NCBI GenBank assembly: GCA_018266295.1
Contig: JAFEAQ010000006.1
Location: 248,001-312,000, forward strand
Source of the DNA: Bdellovibrionales bacterium
Lineage (GTDB): Bacteria > Bdellovibrionota > Bdellovibrionia > Bdellovibrionales > Bdellovibrionaceae
Length of the DNA stretch: 64,000 bases
Reading direction: 5' to 3'
Shown: positions 1 to 7,882 of the stretch, in pieces
Layout of the letters: each line of letters starts with the position of its first letter
How positions within the stretch are numbered: position 1 is the stretch's first letter
Made by a program: the position numbers and the translations under genes
The notes under the pieces: generated by a model
The model's database searches: none
What the model was told of the DNA's origin: nothing
Seen by the model: only the letters and a program-made list of their open reading frames with translations

Positions 1-1
1 C

Positions 2-388
2 TGTAAGTCTGTGGTGGATGGTTCGGCTCAAAAGCTAAGCTACGCACAGATCAGCCCACTATCAAGCGACACAGAAGCGCGCAAAATCTTGAATATCATT
101 TACAAGAAATTAACCACGGACACAGATCACTCGCCGATTTACATGCACTGCTGGAACGGCTGGCATGCATCAGGTTTGATTTCGGCATACACGTTGCGCC
201 AGTTCTGTGACTTTACCGGCGAGCAGGCGGTATCGTACTGGAATCGCAACACAGACGGCGTAAACCAGGGCTCAAGCTACGACCGCATCCGCGCAAAAAT
301 CCGCGCCTTCACGCCAGACTCGAGCATGAAAATCGACCCTGCACTGAAGGCCCAAATCTGCCCAAGCAACAAAAACTTCACAGAATAA
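2..388 (+). CDS. Phosphatase-like protein, 3' part only
   Basis: The reading frame is open through the left edge, so the N-terminus lies outside the window; a GTG at 11 is in frame but is unlikely to be the true start. The visible 125+ residues contain MHCWNGWHASG, which has the layout of the cysteine-phosphatase P-loop (HCxxGxxR[ST]) seen in tyrosine and dual-specificity phosphatases. The arginine expected six residues after the cysteine is alanine here. The following helix and the acidic and aromatic C-terminal half fit a small alpha/beta phosphatase fold. The role is inferred only: either a divergent phosphatase or an inactive binding relative. An intrinsic terminator follows at 411-443, so this is the last gene of its transcript. 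Confidence 0.6.
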   Translation, partial: CKSVVDGSAQKLSYAQISPLSSDTEARKILNIIYKKLTTDTDHSPIYMHCWNGWHASGLISAYTLRQFCDFTGEQAVSYWNRNTDGVNQGSSYDRIRAKIRAFTPDSSMKIDPALKAQICPSNKNFTE

Positions 389-410
389 AAGAAGCGAAAT
401 CTGAAACTCC

Positions 411-443
411 AAAAAGCCGGTGGGTTCAACCGGCTTTTTTTAT
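411..443 (+). terminator. Intrinsic terminator after the phosphatase-like gene
   Basis: The stem AAAAGCCGG/CCGGCTTTT closes a nine-base loop and is followed directly by a T-run. It lies 23 bases after the stop codon at 388. Confidence 0.85.
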
Positions 444-577
444 TTCTGCAAGCGCGTGGATTTAAAAGACCTAAGAAAAAAGCTAAAAGCTCTCAGAAGA
501 AATCAAAACATACGAATTATAAACCAAAGCCCCTGCGGAAGTGACGGAATAAGTAAGTTCATATGTTCTTAGTACCT

Positions 578-621
578 CCCTCTGAATAGGGTCAACTTAT
601 AGGTTGACCTTATTCAGAGGG
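578..621. repeat. Long imperfect inverted repeat (two 21-base arms)
   Basis: The arms are 578-598 and 601-621, separated by two bases, and pair at 19 of 21 positions. The core is GGTCAAC/GTTGACC, flanked by CCCTCTGAATA and TATTCAGAGGG. There is no T-run after it, so it is not a standard terminator. It may form a very stable RNA or DNA hairpin, or be a remnant of a small mobile repeat. Confidence 0.75.
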
Positions 622-655
622 GGCCTCTATCTCACGCTAAGACTTACCGCTCGCA

Positions 656-823
656 CAGGTGGGTTTTCGCCGGAAGGCCGGCCCCACTTGGGCGGGTCTC
701 ATGGATGGAAGCACTCTCACCACCTCTGGCCTCGGAATTGCCATACAGATCAGCGGCTCCGTAAAGAGCTGATTTATTCCCGACGGAGCTCGATTTGGGC
801 TCCGTCGGGAACGCCAATTGGCG
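656..823 (+). other. Structured intergenic RNA candidate upstream of the CapA-like gene
   Basis: The gap between the terminator at 443 and the gene at 869 holds no convincing gene. It contains a compound hairpin at 656-690 (CAGGTGGG with CCCACTTG outside, GCCGG with CCGGC inside), a perfect 13-bp stem at 777-789/799-811 (TTCCCGACGGAGC) and a palindrome CGCCAATTGGCG at 812-823. Short open frames here on both strands lack ribosome binding sites and are shaped by the repeats. It may be a 5' leader of the downstream gene or an independent small RNA; the sequence does not decide. Confidence 0.4.
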
Positions 824-868
824 GTGTTGTTTAATTTTTCTACACGCTGGACGTGACTGGTGCGCTTT

Positions 869-1921
869 ATGGTTAGACATATTTTTATCCTCTTAGCCGC
901 CCTCGTGCTTTCTCCACAAGTGTTTGCAGCACCCGCCGGAGTTGTCGACGCCATCACCGTGTCCGCCGTCGGCGACGTTATGATGGGCACCACCTATCCC
1001 ACCGACACCCTCCCGTCAGACGGTGGCAAAAAATTATTTAAGTACAGCAAAGAGTATCTCAAAGCCGCCGACATCCGCGTCGGCAACCTCGAAGGGACGT
1101 TGTACGACGGCGCCGTCGCCCTCGACGGTAAAGCCACGGGCCCGAACCGCTATCTCTTTCGCACACCGACCACCTATGCCCCCCTCCTCGTCGATGCGGG
1201 CTTCAACGTCATGAGTCTCGCAAACAATCACGCCATGGACTTCGGTAAAGCCGGCATCGAGTCCACAAAGAAAACCCTTCAAGCCAACGGCATCCAATAC
1301 TCCAGCAAAATGGGCAAAGAGGTCGCACAGTTCAACATTCGCGGCATCAAAGTCGCTCTGATTTCTTGTGACTTCTACTCGGGCCCTCGCAGCATCAGCA
1401 CTCCCGACGCCACTTACGCTGAGATCCGCGAGCTGAAGAAAAATTTCGACATCGTGATTGTCACTGCTCACGCCGGAGGCGAAGGCCGCGGCGCTGAACG
1501 CGTAAAAAACGCGCCTGAAATTTTCCTCGGCGAAAATCGCGGGAACTCCGTCGCCTTCGCCCGCACGGCTATCGACAACGGCGCCAGCCTCATTCTGATG
1601 TCAGGCCCCCACGTCCCCCGCGGCATGGAAGTCTATAAGAACAAACTCATCGCCTACAGCCTCGGAAACTTCGTTACCGGCCGCGGAATCAACATCGAAG
1701 GCTATGCCGGCGTCGCCCCCCTCCTGCGTGTGCAGATGGACCGCAACGGCAACTTCACGCAAGGCCATTTGGCCTCTTTCCGCCAAGCTCGCGACAATGG
1801 CGCTGTCTATGATAAAACAGGCTACGCTTTCAATTTCGTGAGCAAGCTCTCGGAGCTTGATTTTCCCCAAACTATGCCGCAGTTTGATGAGAAGACGGGC
1901 CGCATTTCTCCAGCAAAGTAA
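869..1921 (+). CDS. CapA-family (PGA_cap) secreted metallophosphatase-like protein
   Basis: A 350-residue exported protein with a signal peptide at residues 1-20 ending AFA. It has the CapA/PgsA calcineurin-like layout: GDVMMG (35-40), NLEG (73-76), SLANNH (116-121), HAGGEG (201-206), GPHVPRG (246-252) and YSLGNF (263-268). Members are linked to capsule or poly-gamma-glutamate export and retain metallophosphoesterase-like motifs. No capB/capC partner lies nearby, so a role in poly-gamma-glutamate synthesis is not supported. The ATG at 869 starts the signal peptide cleanly; a GTG at 860 is the alternative. Neither has a good Shine-Dalgarno. The YchJ-like gene follows 28 bases later and is probably co-transcribed. 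Confidence 0.85.
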   Translation: MVRHIFILLAALVLSPQVFAAPAGVVDAITVSAVGDVMMGTTYPTDTLPSDGGKKLFKYSKEYLKAADIRVGNLEGTLYDGAVALDGKATGPNRYLFRTPTTYAPLLVDAGFNVMSLANNHAMDFGKAGIESTKKTLQANGIQYSSKMGKEVAQFNIRGIKVALISCDFYSGPRSISTPDATYAEIRELKKNFDIVIVTAHAGGEGRGAERVKNAPEIFLGENRGNSVAFARTAIDNGASLILMSGPHVPRGMEVYKNKLIAYSLGNFVTGRGINIEGYAGVAPLLRVQMDRNGNFTQGHLASFRQARDNGAVYDKTGYAFNFVSKLSELDFPQTMPQFDEKTGRISPAK

Positions 1922-1949
1922 ACACCCCGTCGGCAAAAGGACAGATTTC

Positions 1950-2351
1950 ATGACAGCTCAACAACATTGCCCTTGTGGTCTCGAAAACACCTATGACGCT
2001 TGCTGCGGCCTTTACCACTCCGGCGAAGCGGATGCTCCGACGGCTGAGAAGCTGATGCGTTCGCGTTATTGCGCGTTCGTAAAAAAGGAATACGACTACC
2101 TTGAGGAAACCCTCGATCCGCAAACGTCTTTCGACTTCGACCATGAAGGCAATCGCGAGTGGGCTGACCGCATGAACCTGTACAAGCTCGAAATTCTGCG
2201 CGCCGAAGAAAATGGAAACAAGGCCACAATTGAGTTCAAAGCCTATTATCGTGAGAATGACGCCGAATTGGTTCACCACGAAGTCAGCAAGTTTCGCAAA
2301 CAAGCGGGTGTTTGGTATTTCCGAGAAGGAAAAGTGTTTAAGACCACTTAG
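1950..2351 (+). CDS. YchJ/UPF0225-family protein with SEC-C-type cysteine motif
   Basis: A 133-residue protein. The N-terminus has CPCG (7-10) and a CC pair (18-19), the zinc-binding SEC-C-like pattern, followed by the YchJ signature around residues 30-45 (AEKLMRSRYCAF). The C-terminal half fits the NTF2-like fold (EFKAYYR, REGKVF) of this family. The molecular function of the family is not established. The ATG at 1950 is chosen because AAAAGGA lies just upstream and the cysteine motif begins at residue 7; a longer frame from 1857 runs back into the CapA-like gene. Confidence 0.85.
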   Translation: MTAQQHCPCGLENTYDACCGLYHSGEADAPTAEKLMRSRYCAFVKKEYDYLEETLDPQTSFDFDHEGNREWADRMNLYKLEILRAEENGNKATIEFKAYYRENDAELVHHEVSKFRKQAGVWYFREGKVFKTT

Positions 2352-2367
2352 CTCATCTTTTCGGATC

Positions 2368-2395
2368 TTCCATAGTGTCTCGCAAAACTATGGAA
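2368..2395. promoter_or_regulatory. Inverted repeat upstream of the response regulator
   Basis: TTCCATAGT (2368-2376) is a perfect inverted copy of ACTATGGAA (2387-2395) across a ten-base spacer. A further CTATGG follows at about 2398. It could be a factor-binding site for the two-component operon or a weak hairpin; no T-run follows it. Confidence 0.35.
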
Positions 2396-2484
2396 TAACT
2401 ATGGATTCGCGTTTTATTCGCTCCTGTGGGAGACTGGACCTATCAGTTGACCTTCCACAGTTTCGGAAGCGAAAGGACGCGAAG

Positions 2485-3165
2485 ATGCCTAAAGTACTCT
2501 TGGTTGAAGATGATCCGCAAATCTCTAAAAGTCTTAAAATGAGTCTTTCTTTCAGCGGCTACGATGTGAGTGTTGCAGAAAACATCGCTGATGGCTGGGA
2601 CAATGTTTCTAAGCACATCTTTGATATTCTTCTTCTCGACGTGAATCTTCCAGACGGCAGCGGTCTTGACCTTTGCAGAAAAATCCGTGCGATGGGACAA
2701 AACGTTCCGATTTTGTTTTTGAGTGCGCGCACTGATGAAGCTGTGGTTGTTGAAGGCATGAACATCGGTGCTGAAGATTACATCCGCAAACCTTTCGGTA
2801 CTGAAGAACTCAAGGTGCGCATGAACAAAGCGATGAAGCGCACAGATCCTGAAAAAAATCTTGTGGCGTATGGCCCTCTGAAACTCAGTCTTGAAAAACG
2901 CACAGTCACTCTTTTCGACAACCCGATCTCTTTAGGCAAGAGAGAGTTCGACATTCTCACAATCCTGGCGAAAAAAGCCGGCGAAGTGGTGTCTCGCGAA
3001 CAGATCTTAGGCCTGCTCGAACCGAATTCTGAGCTCTACGACCGAACTATTGATTCACATATGAGTCACTTGCGTCGTAAAATGCGAGATGCAGGGAAAG
3101 AGGAAATCCAAATTCTTCCGGTGTACGGAGTTGGATACCGCCTTCTCTGGAAACAAGCGAACTAA
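2485..3165 (+). CDS. OmpR/PhoB-family response regulator
   Basis: A 226-residue two-domain regulator. The receiver domain has the acidic pair ED-D (8-10), phospho-acceptor D52 in LLLDVNLPDG, and the conserved lysine K102 in RKPFG. The C-terminal winged helix (about 130-226) has the OmpR/PhoB features LGKREFDIL and DRTIDSHMSHLRRKM and ends VYGVGYRL. The ATG at 2485 is preceded by GAAAGGA at 2471-2477 and starts exactly at the receiver domain; longer in-frame starts are not used. It is the obvious partner of the kinase at 3262. The gene ends inside the first of three tandem 24-base repeats that each carry an in-frame stop. Confidence 0.93.
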   Translation: MPKVLLVEDDPQISKSLKMSLSFSGYDVSVAENIADGWDNVSKHIFDILLLDVNLPDGSGLDLCRKIRAMGQNVPILFLSARTDEAVVVEGMNIGAEDYIRKPFGTEELKVRMNKAMKRTDPEKNLVAYGPLKLSLEKRTVTLFDNPISLGKREFDILTILAKKAGEVVSREQILGLLEPNSELYDRTIDSHMSHLRRKMRDAGKEEIQILPVYGVGYRLLWKQAN

Positions 3166-3213
3166 AAGTTCGACAAACAGGCGAACTAGCAGTTCGACAA
3201 ACAAGCGAATTAG
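3151..3213 (+). repeat. Tandem 24-base repeats, each with an in-frame stop codon
   Basis: Units begin at 3151, 3175 and 3199 (AAACAAGCGAACTA, AAACAGGCGAACTA, AAACAAGCGAATTA). The period is 24, so the frame is kept. Each unit repeats the last codons of the regulator (Lys-Gln-Ala-Asn) and its stop (TAA at 3163, TAG at 3187, TAG at 3211). The first two units also contain the short palindrome CGAACT-N3-AGTTCG. Confidence 0.8.
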
Positions 3214-3261
3214 TTCCGTTGAACTTGTGTTCATTTTTTTTGAATCAAGGTGTTTAGCTTT

Positions 3262-4914
3262 ATGAAAAGCATGGCTTTCGTACGCCTTTTTGTGATCGGT
3301 TTAGTAGCAGCGTTCCTGCTGAGTATTGTTTCGTTGATTTCATTAAAAAAAATCATCGAGCTAAGCTCCGCAGAACATCGCCGCTTCTTTGTGATGTCGA
3401 TCGCCAATCGTGTTGAAGAACGCCCTCTGAATGAAAACTCTCTGAAATTTTTTAACCCTAAACGTCCCCCGTTTGATGGTCCCGGCGGACCTCACTGCTG
3501 CAAAAAAGGAAGTTCCGACTTTCCCCCTCCAGGTGGGCCTGGAGACTTTCCTCCCCCACCTCCAGGAATGATGATGGAGGGTGGTCCCGGTGGGCCACCG
3601 CCTCCAGGAGGCCCCGGAGATTTCCCTCCATTCATGCCCCCACCACCGGACACTGGCAAAGCGATGCCCCCGCCTCCTCAGCAACCTCGTGGTGGCCCGT
3701 TTCCGCCGCGCTTGAATTTGTGGCTTGTCGGCGAAGACGGCAACGTCATCAGCACTAACAACGATAAACCATTGCCAGAAAAATGGCGCCGCGTGGGTTT
3801 ACCAAAAGAGCCACACGAACTGACGACCAATGAAGGTATTTTCCGCCTGACGTCGACTTCCATTATCGTGAAGCTCGATTCAAAACCACCGGCTTACCTC
3901 GTTGCGATTCAAGATGAAGAAAGCTATCTGTCTGGTCCCCTCTTCTTCTCGCAGGCGGGATTGACCTTCGTCACCGTGTGTTTGGCGATTTTCTTCTCGC
4001 TCTTTTTCACGTTCTTGTATCTGCGCCGTAAATCCTATGATGCTAAGTCTGTCTTGTTGCGCCTTGAGCGTGGTGATTTAAAAGCCCGTTTTGAAATCAA
4101 GCGCATGGATGAGTTCGGGAATCTAATGCTCGACTTTAACCGTATGGCCAATGAAATCGAGCGCCTTGTTCATCGCATTCATGAAACCGAGAAATCGCGT
4201 AAGAACCTCTTGCAGGAGCTCGGTCACGATCTGCGCACTCCATTGACGGGACTGACGACGGCATTTGAAACACTGAAGTATCACTACACAAAAATTACTG
4301 ATACCGATCGCGAAGAGCTTTTTACGATTATGGGCGGTGAAATCACCTACCTCCGTGACTTACTTGAGAAGCTTTTAACGATTGCGACTCTGGATGAGCC
4401 TCACTATAAGACTTCAACGGAGACGATTGATCTAGAGGACCTTATCGCGCAAGAAATCCAATCTCGTCAAAGTGGCGCAAAGTCTTCGAGCCCGATTCAG
4501 TGGCAATTTATATCCAAGATCTCCCAGGACAATCCGGACACTTTGCTTGGTGACCCACACTTGATTATGCGCTTACTCCGCAATGGTTTGGACAACGCCG
4601 CGAAGTTCGCGCGAACCAACGTTGCTGTGTCGCTGATTGGGACGAAAGACGGCTTTGAGATCTATATCAAAGATGATGGCCCTGGCATCACTGCTCAAGG
4701 TATTGAGAACTTCGGTAAGCGTCGCGACTATAGCGCCCGCTCCGTCAGTGGCATGAGTGGCCTTCAGTACTCCATCGGCCTTGGCTCGGTGATTATGAAA
4801 GCCGTCGCTGAACTCCACGGAGGCTCGGTCGAAATCAGCAATTGCGCAGGCACGGATGGCCAAACGGGTGCTTCATTAAAGATCTGTCTGCCTAAAACGC
4901 TCTCATCCGAGTGA
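3262..4914 (+). CDS. Sensor histidine kinase with proline/glycine-rich sensor loop
   Basis: A 550-residue membrane kinase partnered with the regulator just upstream. TM1 is at about residues 8-28. An extracytoplasmic region holds a long proline/glycine-rich stretch (about residues 65-150) with a CCKK cysteine pair and the tenfold motif PPGGPGDFPP repeated with variation. TM2 is at about 230-255 (VCLAIFFSLFF), followed by a HAMP-like linker, a HisKA domain with H322 in ELGHDLRTPL, and a HATPase domain (N-box RNGLDNAAKFA, G1 DDGPGI, G2 GLGSVI). The ATG at 3262 is preferred because AAGG lies 11 bases upstream; a GTG at 3250 has no ribosome site. The signal sensed is unknown. Confidence 0.9.
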   Translation: MKSMAFVRLFVIGLVAAFLLSIVSLISLKKIIELSSAEHRRFFVMSIANRVEERPLNENSLKFFNPKRPPFDGPGGPHCCKKGSSDFPPPGGPGDFPPPPPGMMMEGGPGGPPPPGGPGDFPPFMPPPPDTGKAMPPPPQQPRGGPFPPRLNLWLVGEDGNVISTNNDKPLPEKWRRVGLPKEPHELTTNEGIFRLTSTSIIVKLDSKPPAYLVAIQDEESYLSGPLFFSQAGLTFVTVCLAIFFSLFFTFLYLRRKSYDAKSVLLRLERGDLKARFEIKRMDEFGNLMLDFNRMANEIERLVHRIHETEKSRKNLLQELGHDLRTPLTGLTTAFETLKYHYTKITDTDREELFTIMGGEITYLRDLLEKLLTIATLDEPHYKTSTETIDLEDLIAQEIQSRQSGAKSSSPIQWQFISKISQDNPDTLLGDPHLIMRLLRNGLDNAAKFARTNVAVSLIGTKDGFEIYIKDDGPGITAQGIENFGKRRDYSARSVSGMSGLQYSIGLGSVIMKAVAELHGGSVEISNCAGTDGQTGASLKICLPKTLSSE

Positions 4915-5001
4915 TCAGTGCCCAAAACTCCTCCCATGTCTAAACTATGAACACGCTTTTCCCATCAAAGGCTATACTTGAGTTCTGAGAATGGAATGCA
5001 G

Positions 5002-5029
5002 TTTGCTTTGAATCTGCCTGGTTTATAAT
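5002..5029 (+). promoter_or_regulatory. Predicted promoter of the small secreted protein gene
   Basis: A perfect -10 box TATAAT (5024-5029) lies 23 bases before the start codon. The best -35 is TTTGCT or TTGCTT at 5002-5008, with 15-16 bases spacing, which is short. The leader would be very short but still includes the GGAG at 5042. Confidence 0.45.
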
Positions 5030-5051
5030 TTTAATAAACATGGAGTATTTT

Positions 5052-5369
5052 ATGAAAAAGTCTTTATTGATGGCACTGGTTTTGGCATCAGCATTTCAAG
5101 CACATGCTTACAACTGTTCAGACAAAGTGACCGGAGCAGAAGCTGGTAAATTTGAAGAGATTCCGACCACCGATGGAAGCCAAAAAATCACTTACATGTC
5201 TAACAGAACAACGACCGAAGGATGGGAGTTGTTGGTTGCAAATAATGGAAACTTATACAACGCCGATATGATGGTTCAGAATGGAAAAGATATCTTAGTT
5301 GGTAAGTTAGAAATGAAGTCGTACTACTTCGCCCTGACCCTGAACGGTCGCCAATTGGTTTGCGAATAA
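5052..5369 (+). CDS. Small secreted protein, unknown function
   Basis: A 105-residue protein with a clear signal peptide (MKKSLLMALVLASAFQAHA). The mature form is about 86 residues with one cysteine near each end (YNCSD and LVCE), which could form a disulfide joining the termini. No family is recognised; the alternating polar/hydrophobic pattern suggests a small beta domain. The ATG at 5052 is chosen over 5040 because GGAG at 5042-5045 is correctly spaced for it. It stands alone, between a kinase gene in the same direction and a convergent gene that begins 14 bases after its stop. Confidence 0.75.
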   Translation: MKKSLLMALVLASAFQAHAYNCSDKVTGAEAGKFEEIPTTDGSQKITYMSNRTTTEGWELLVANNGNLYNADMMVQNGKDILVGKLEMKSYYFALTLNGRQLVCE

Positions 5370-5382
5370 AAATACCTATTAC

Positions 5383-6432
5383 TCAAGCTTCGGCATACTC
5401 GGCTGCGAGCATCTGAACGAGCTCCGCAGCCTTCATTGTCCGAATCTGTGCGACACCTTCGCCCGCCCACATTGATAAAAACTCTGGGCGACGCATTTGT
5501 GCGGCCTTCCCACGAATGTCCCGCGTAAAGGCGTTCTGCGCTGGAAACGGCAAAATTGCCGATTCTTTGTCTTTCATTTCCATCATGAAACGGTTTTCAA
5601 TCCCCCGAGCGATACGCCCCGAGAAAGCCCGGGTTAAATGAGTCGTGCGCTGTTGGGTATCGAGCAAGAACAAACGATAAGCCTTATTCGTTCCCGCTTC
5701 TTCACAGAGAAGAAAGGCCGTTCCGAGCTGTGCTGCCTGCGCGCCGAGATCCACGGCGGCCTTAATCCCCTTGCCATTCATGATGGCACCGGCTGCGATG
5801 ATAGGGACACGAATATGATCTTTCAATAAAGACACCAGCGGCAAGACACCAATCTGTGGGTCCTCTTTTTTGGCGTCAAAGATCGCACGATGTCCTCCGG
5901 CCTCAACCCCTTGAGCAATCACGGCCTCAACCCCAGCCTCTTGCAAGAGGAGAGCCTCATCTAAAGTCGTTGCCGTCCCCATCGTGTAAATACCTTCGCG
6001 CTGGCAAGCCTCGAGGTATTTTCTATCGAGTGAACCAAACACAAAGCTGAAAGCCGCGGGCTTTTCACGCAGCATAGCTTCAAATTGCGCATCGAAATTT
6101 TCCGCATACGGCGGTTTGAAGTCCGGCTTTTCTAGTTCGAGCTCATCACGATAGATCTTGGTCGCCTTGAGGGCTCGGTGCAAAGACATCTCGTCCAGCA
6201 CAGGCTCTTCAGCCGGCACAAAAAGATTTACTACAAACGGTCGCTTGGTGAGCTCACGGGTCTTTTGAATTTCCTGAGTCATCAATTCCGGAGAAAGATA
6301 AGCACAACCGAGAGAACCAAGCCCCCCGGCATTACAGACAGCCGCCGCGAGAGCCGGTGTACTAGGACCGCCTCCCATAGGTGCGAGAATCAATGGAAGT
6401 TTCATCTCAAAGCGCTTCATCAAGTCGTTCAT
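5383..6432 (-). CDS. Nitronate monooxygenase / 2-nitropropane dioxygenase family
   Basis: A 349-residue FMN-dependent TIM-barrel enzyme that oxidises alkyl nitronates, protecting against compounds such as propionate-3-nitronate. Family marks are the N-terminal LPLILAPMGGG, the glycine-rich NAGGLGSLG, the GVEAGGH motif carrying the usual active-site histidine, and AAGAIMNGKGIKAAVDLGA with LGTAFL for phosphate binding. The start at 6432 is chosen because upstream in-frame codons fall inside the terminator of the ald gene. It is probably transcribed on its own after that terminator. The family also contains enoyl-ACP reductase FabK-like members, so the exact substrate is open. Confidence 0.85.
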   Translation of the reverse strand: MNDLMKRFEMKLPLILAPMGGGPSTPALAAAVCNAGGLGSLGCAYLSPELMTQEIQKTRELTKRPFVVNLFVPAEEPVLDEMSLHRALKATKIYRDELELEKPDFKPPYAENFDAQFEAMLREKPAAFSFVFGSLDRKYLEACQREGIYTMGTATTLDEALLLQEAGVEAVIAQGVEAGGHRAIFDAKKEDPQIGVLPLVSLLKDHIRVPIIAAGAIMNGKGIKAAVDLGAQAAQLGTAFLLCEEAGTNKAYRLFLLDTQQRTTHLTRAFSGRIARGIENRFMMEMKDKESAILPFPAQNAFTRDIRGKAAQMRRPEFLSMWAGEGVAQIRTMKAAELVQMLAAEYAEA

Positions 6433-6463
6433 GAGTAAAATGATACTCCGATTCGCGCGAAAG

Positions 6464-6496
6464 ACAAAAAAAACCCACATCTCTCGATGTGGGTTC
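6464..6496 (-). terminator. Intrinsic terminator after ald
   Basis: On the minus strand the stem AACCCACAT/ATGTGGGTT (9 bp, six-base loop) is followed by a run of eight Ts. It lies between the ald stop and the nitronate monooxygenase start. Confidence 0.88.
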
Positions 6497-6524
6497 ACAA
6501 ATTTAATCAGCCGAAGCTTTTAAA

Positions 6525-7631
6525 TTACATTTTGTAAGGCTTGTATTCCATGCCCAAGTCACGAGCAACTGGTTCGTATACAACGTGGCCGCCGTAAACA
6601 TTCAAACCTTTCAAAAGGTTTTTGTCTTTAGCAACAGCATCTTCAACGCCCATAGCAGCAAGCATAGAAGCGTATTTCAAAGTGACGTTCGTCAAAGCGT
6701 AAGTTGAAGTGCGTGGTACAACGCCTGGCATGTTAGGTACGCAGTAATGGATGACGCCATCAACTTCGTAAGTTGGGTTTTGGTGAGACGTCGGACGGCA
6801 AGTCTCGATGCAACCACCTTGGTCCACCGCAACGTCAACAACCACAGAACCTTTAGACATAGAAGAAATCATGTCTTTAGAAACCAAAGTTGGAGCTTTG
6901 TGGCCGGTAATGAGAACACCACCGATAACCAAGTCAGATTCTTTGACTGAATCTTCGATGTTTTTTGCATTTGAGAACAAAGTCATGCAACGACCTTGGA
7001 AAATATCATCAAGATATTCCAAGCGAGCTGTGTTCACATCAAGGATTGTCACAGAAGCGCCCAAGCCCACAGCCATTTTCGCTGCGTTCGTACCAACAAC
7101 ACCACCACCGATGATTGTGACTTTGCCTGGTTTCACGCCAGTAACGCCACCCATAAGGATGCCTTTACCGCCGTGGTCCTTCTGAAGGTAGTAAGCGCCG
7201 ATTTGAGTCGCCATACGACCGGCAACTTCAGACATCGGAGTCAAAAGTGGCAAAGCACCATTGTCCAACTGAATTGTTTCGTAAGCGATGGCTTTTACTT
7301 TTCTCTCGCACAATACTTTTGTCAATTTTGGCTCAGCCGCCAAGTGCAAGTATGTGTAGATGATTTGATTTTCTCTCATGAGCTCATACTCATCTGGGAG
7401 TGGCTCTTTCACTTTCATGATCATGTCAGCTTTAGCGTATACTTCTTTTTTAGTATCGATGATTTTCGCGCCAGCTTTTTCGTATTGTTCGTTGGTAATA
7501 CCGCTACCAACACCCGCATCTTTTTCAACGATGATTGAATGACCTTCTTTAACGAGCTGGCGAACGCCGGCTTCAGTCATACCCACACGGTTTTCAGAAA
7601 TCTTGATTTCCTTAGGAACCCCAATAAGCAT
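6525..7631 (-). CDS. ald: Alanine dehydrogenase
   Basis: A 368-residue cytosolic enzyme that reversibly deaminates L-alanine to pyruvate with NAD+. It matches the family in length and motifs: N-terminal [20 protein letters not shown], active-site region [10 protein letters not shown], Rossmann loop [10 protein letters not shown] and the C-terminal [13 protein letters not shown]. The ATG at 7631 follows GGAGATATT; longer in-frame starts have no support. In an amino-acid-consuming predator this would feed pyruvate from host protein, which is inference. A strong terminator follows at 6464-6496. Confidence 0.95.
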   Translation of the reverse strand: MLIGVPKEIKISENRVGMTEAGVRQLVKEGHSIIVEKDAGVGSGITNEQYEKAGAKIIDTKKEVYAKADMIMKVKEPLPDEYELMRENQIIYTYLHLAAEPKLTKVLCERKVKAIAYETIQLDNGALPLLTPMSEVAGRMATQIGAYYLQKDHGGKGILMGGVTGVKPGKVTIIGGGVVGTNAAKMAVGLGASVTILDVNTARLEYLDDIFQGRCMTLFSNAKNIEDSVKESDLVIGGVLITGHKAPTLVSKDMISSMSKGSVVVDVAVDQGGCIETCRPTSHQNPTYEVDGVIHYCVPNMPGVVPRTSTYALTNVTLKYASMLAAMGVEDAVAKDKNLLKGLNVYGGHVVYEPVARDLGMEYKPYKM

Positions 7632-7882
7632 AATATCTCCTGTTTTTCTACGCTTGGTAACGACATCGAAATATGCCACATCGCCTTGGGATTGCAAGGC
7701 GTGTGTTCACCCTCCGAAGCACGCTCCCATAACTCTTTGCATTAAGCTCTGTAAGTTGTTTCGATATCCACGGAACAGGGAATGTCTCATTATAAGACCA
7801 AAAGTCGAGAGTTCGCTGAATGTGTGGAAATTCTCCATGACGCTTGTATCCTAAAGTCAGTCTACTTTGGGGGAATGTACTC

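Noticed and set aside
604-993. Open frames on both strands in the leader before the CapA-like gene
   Set aside because: They cross the hairpins, have no ribosome binding sites and low-complexity products; the region is better read as structured non-coding DNA.
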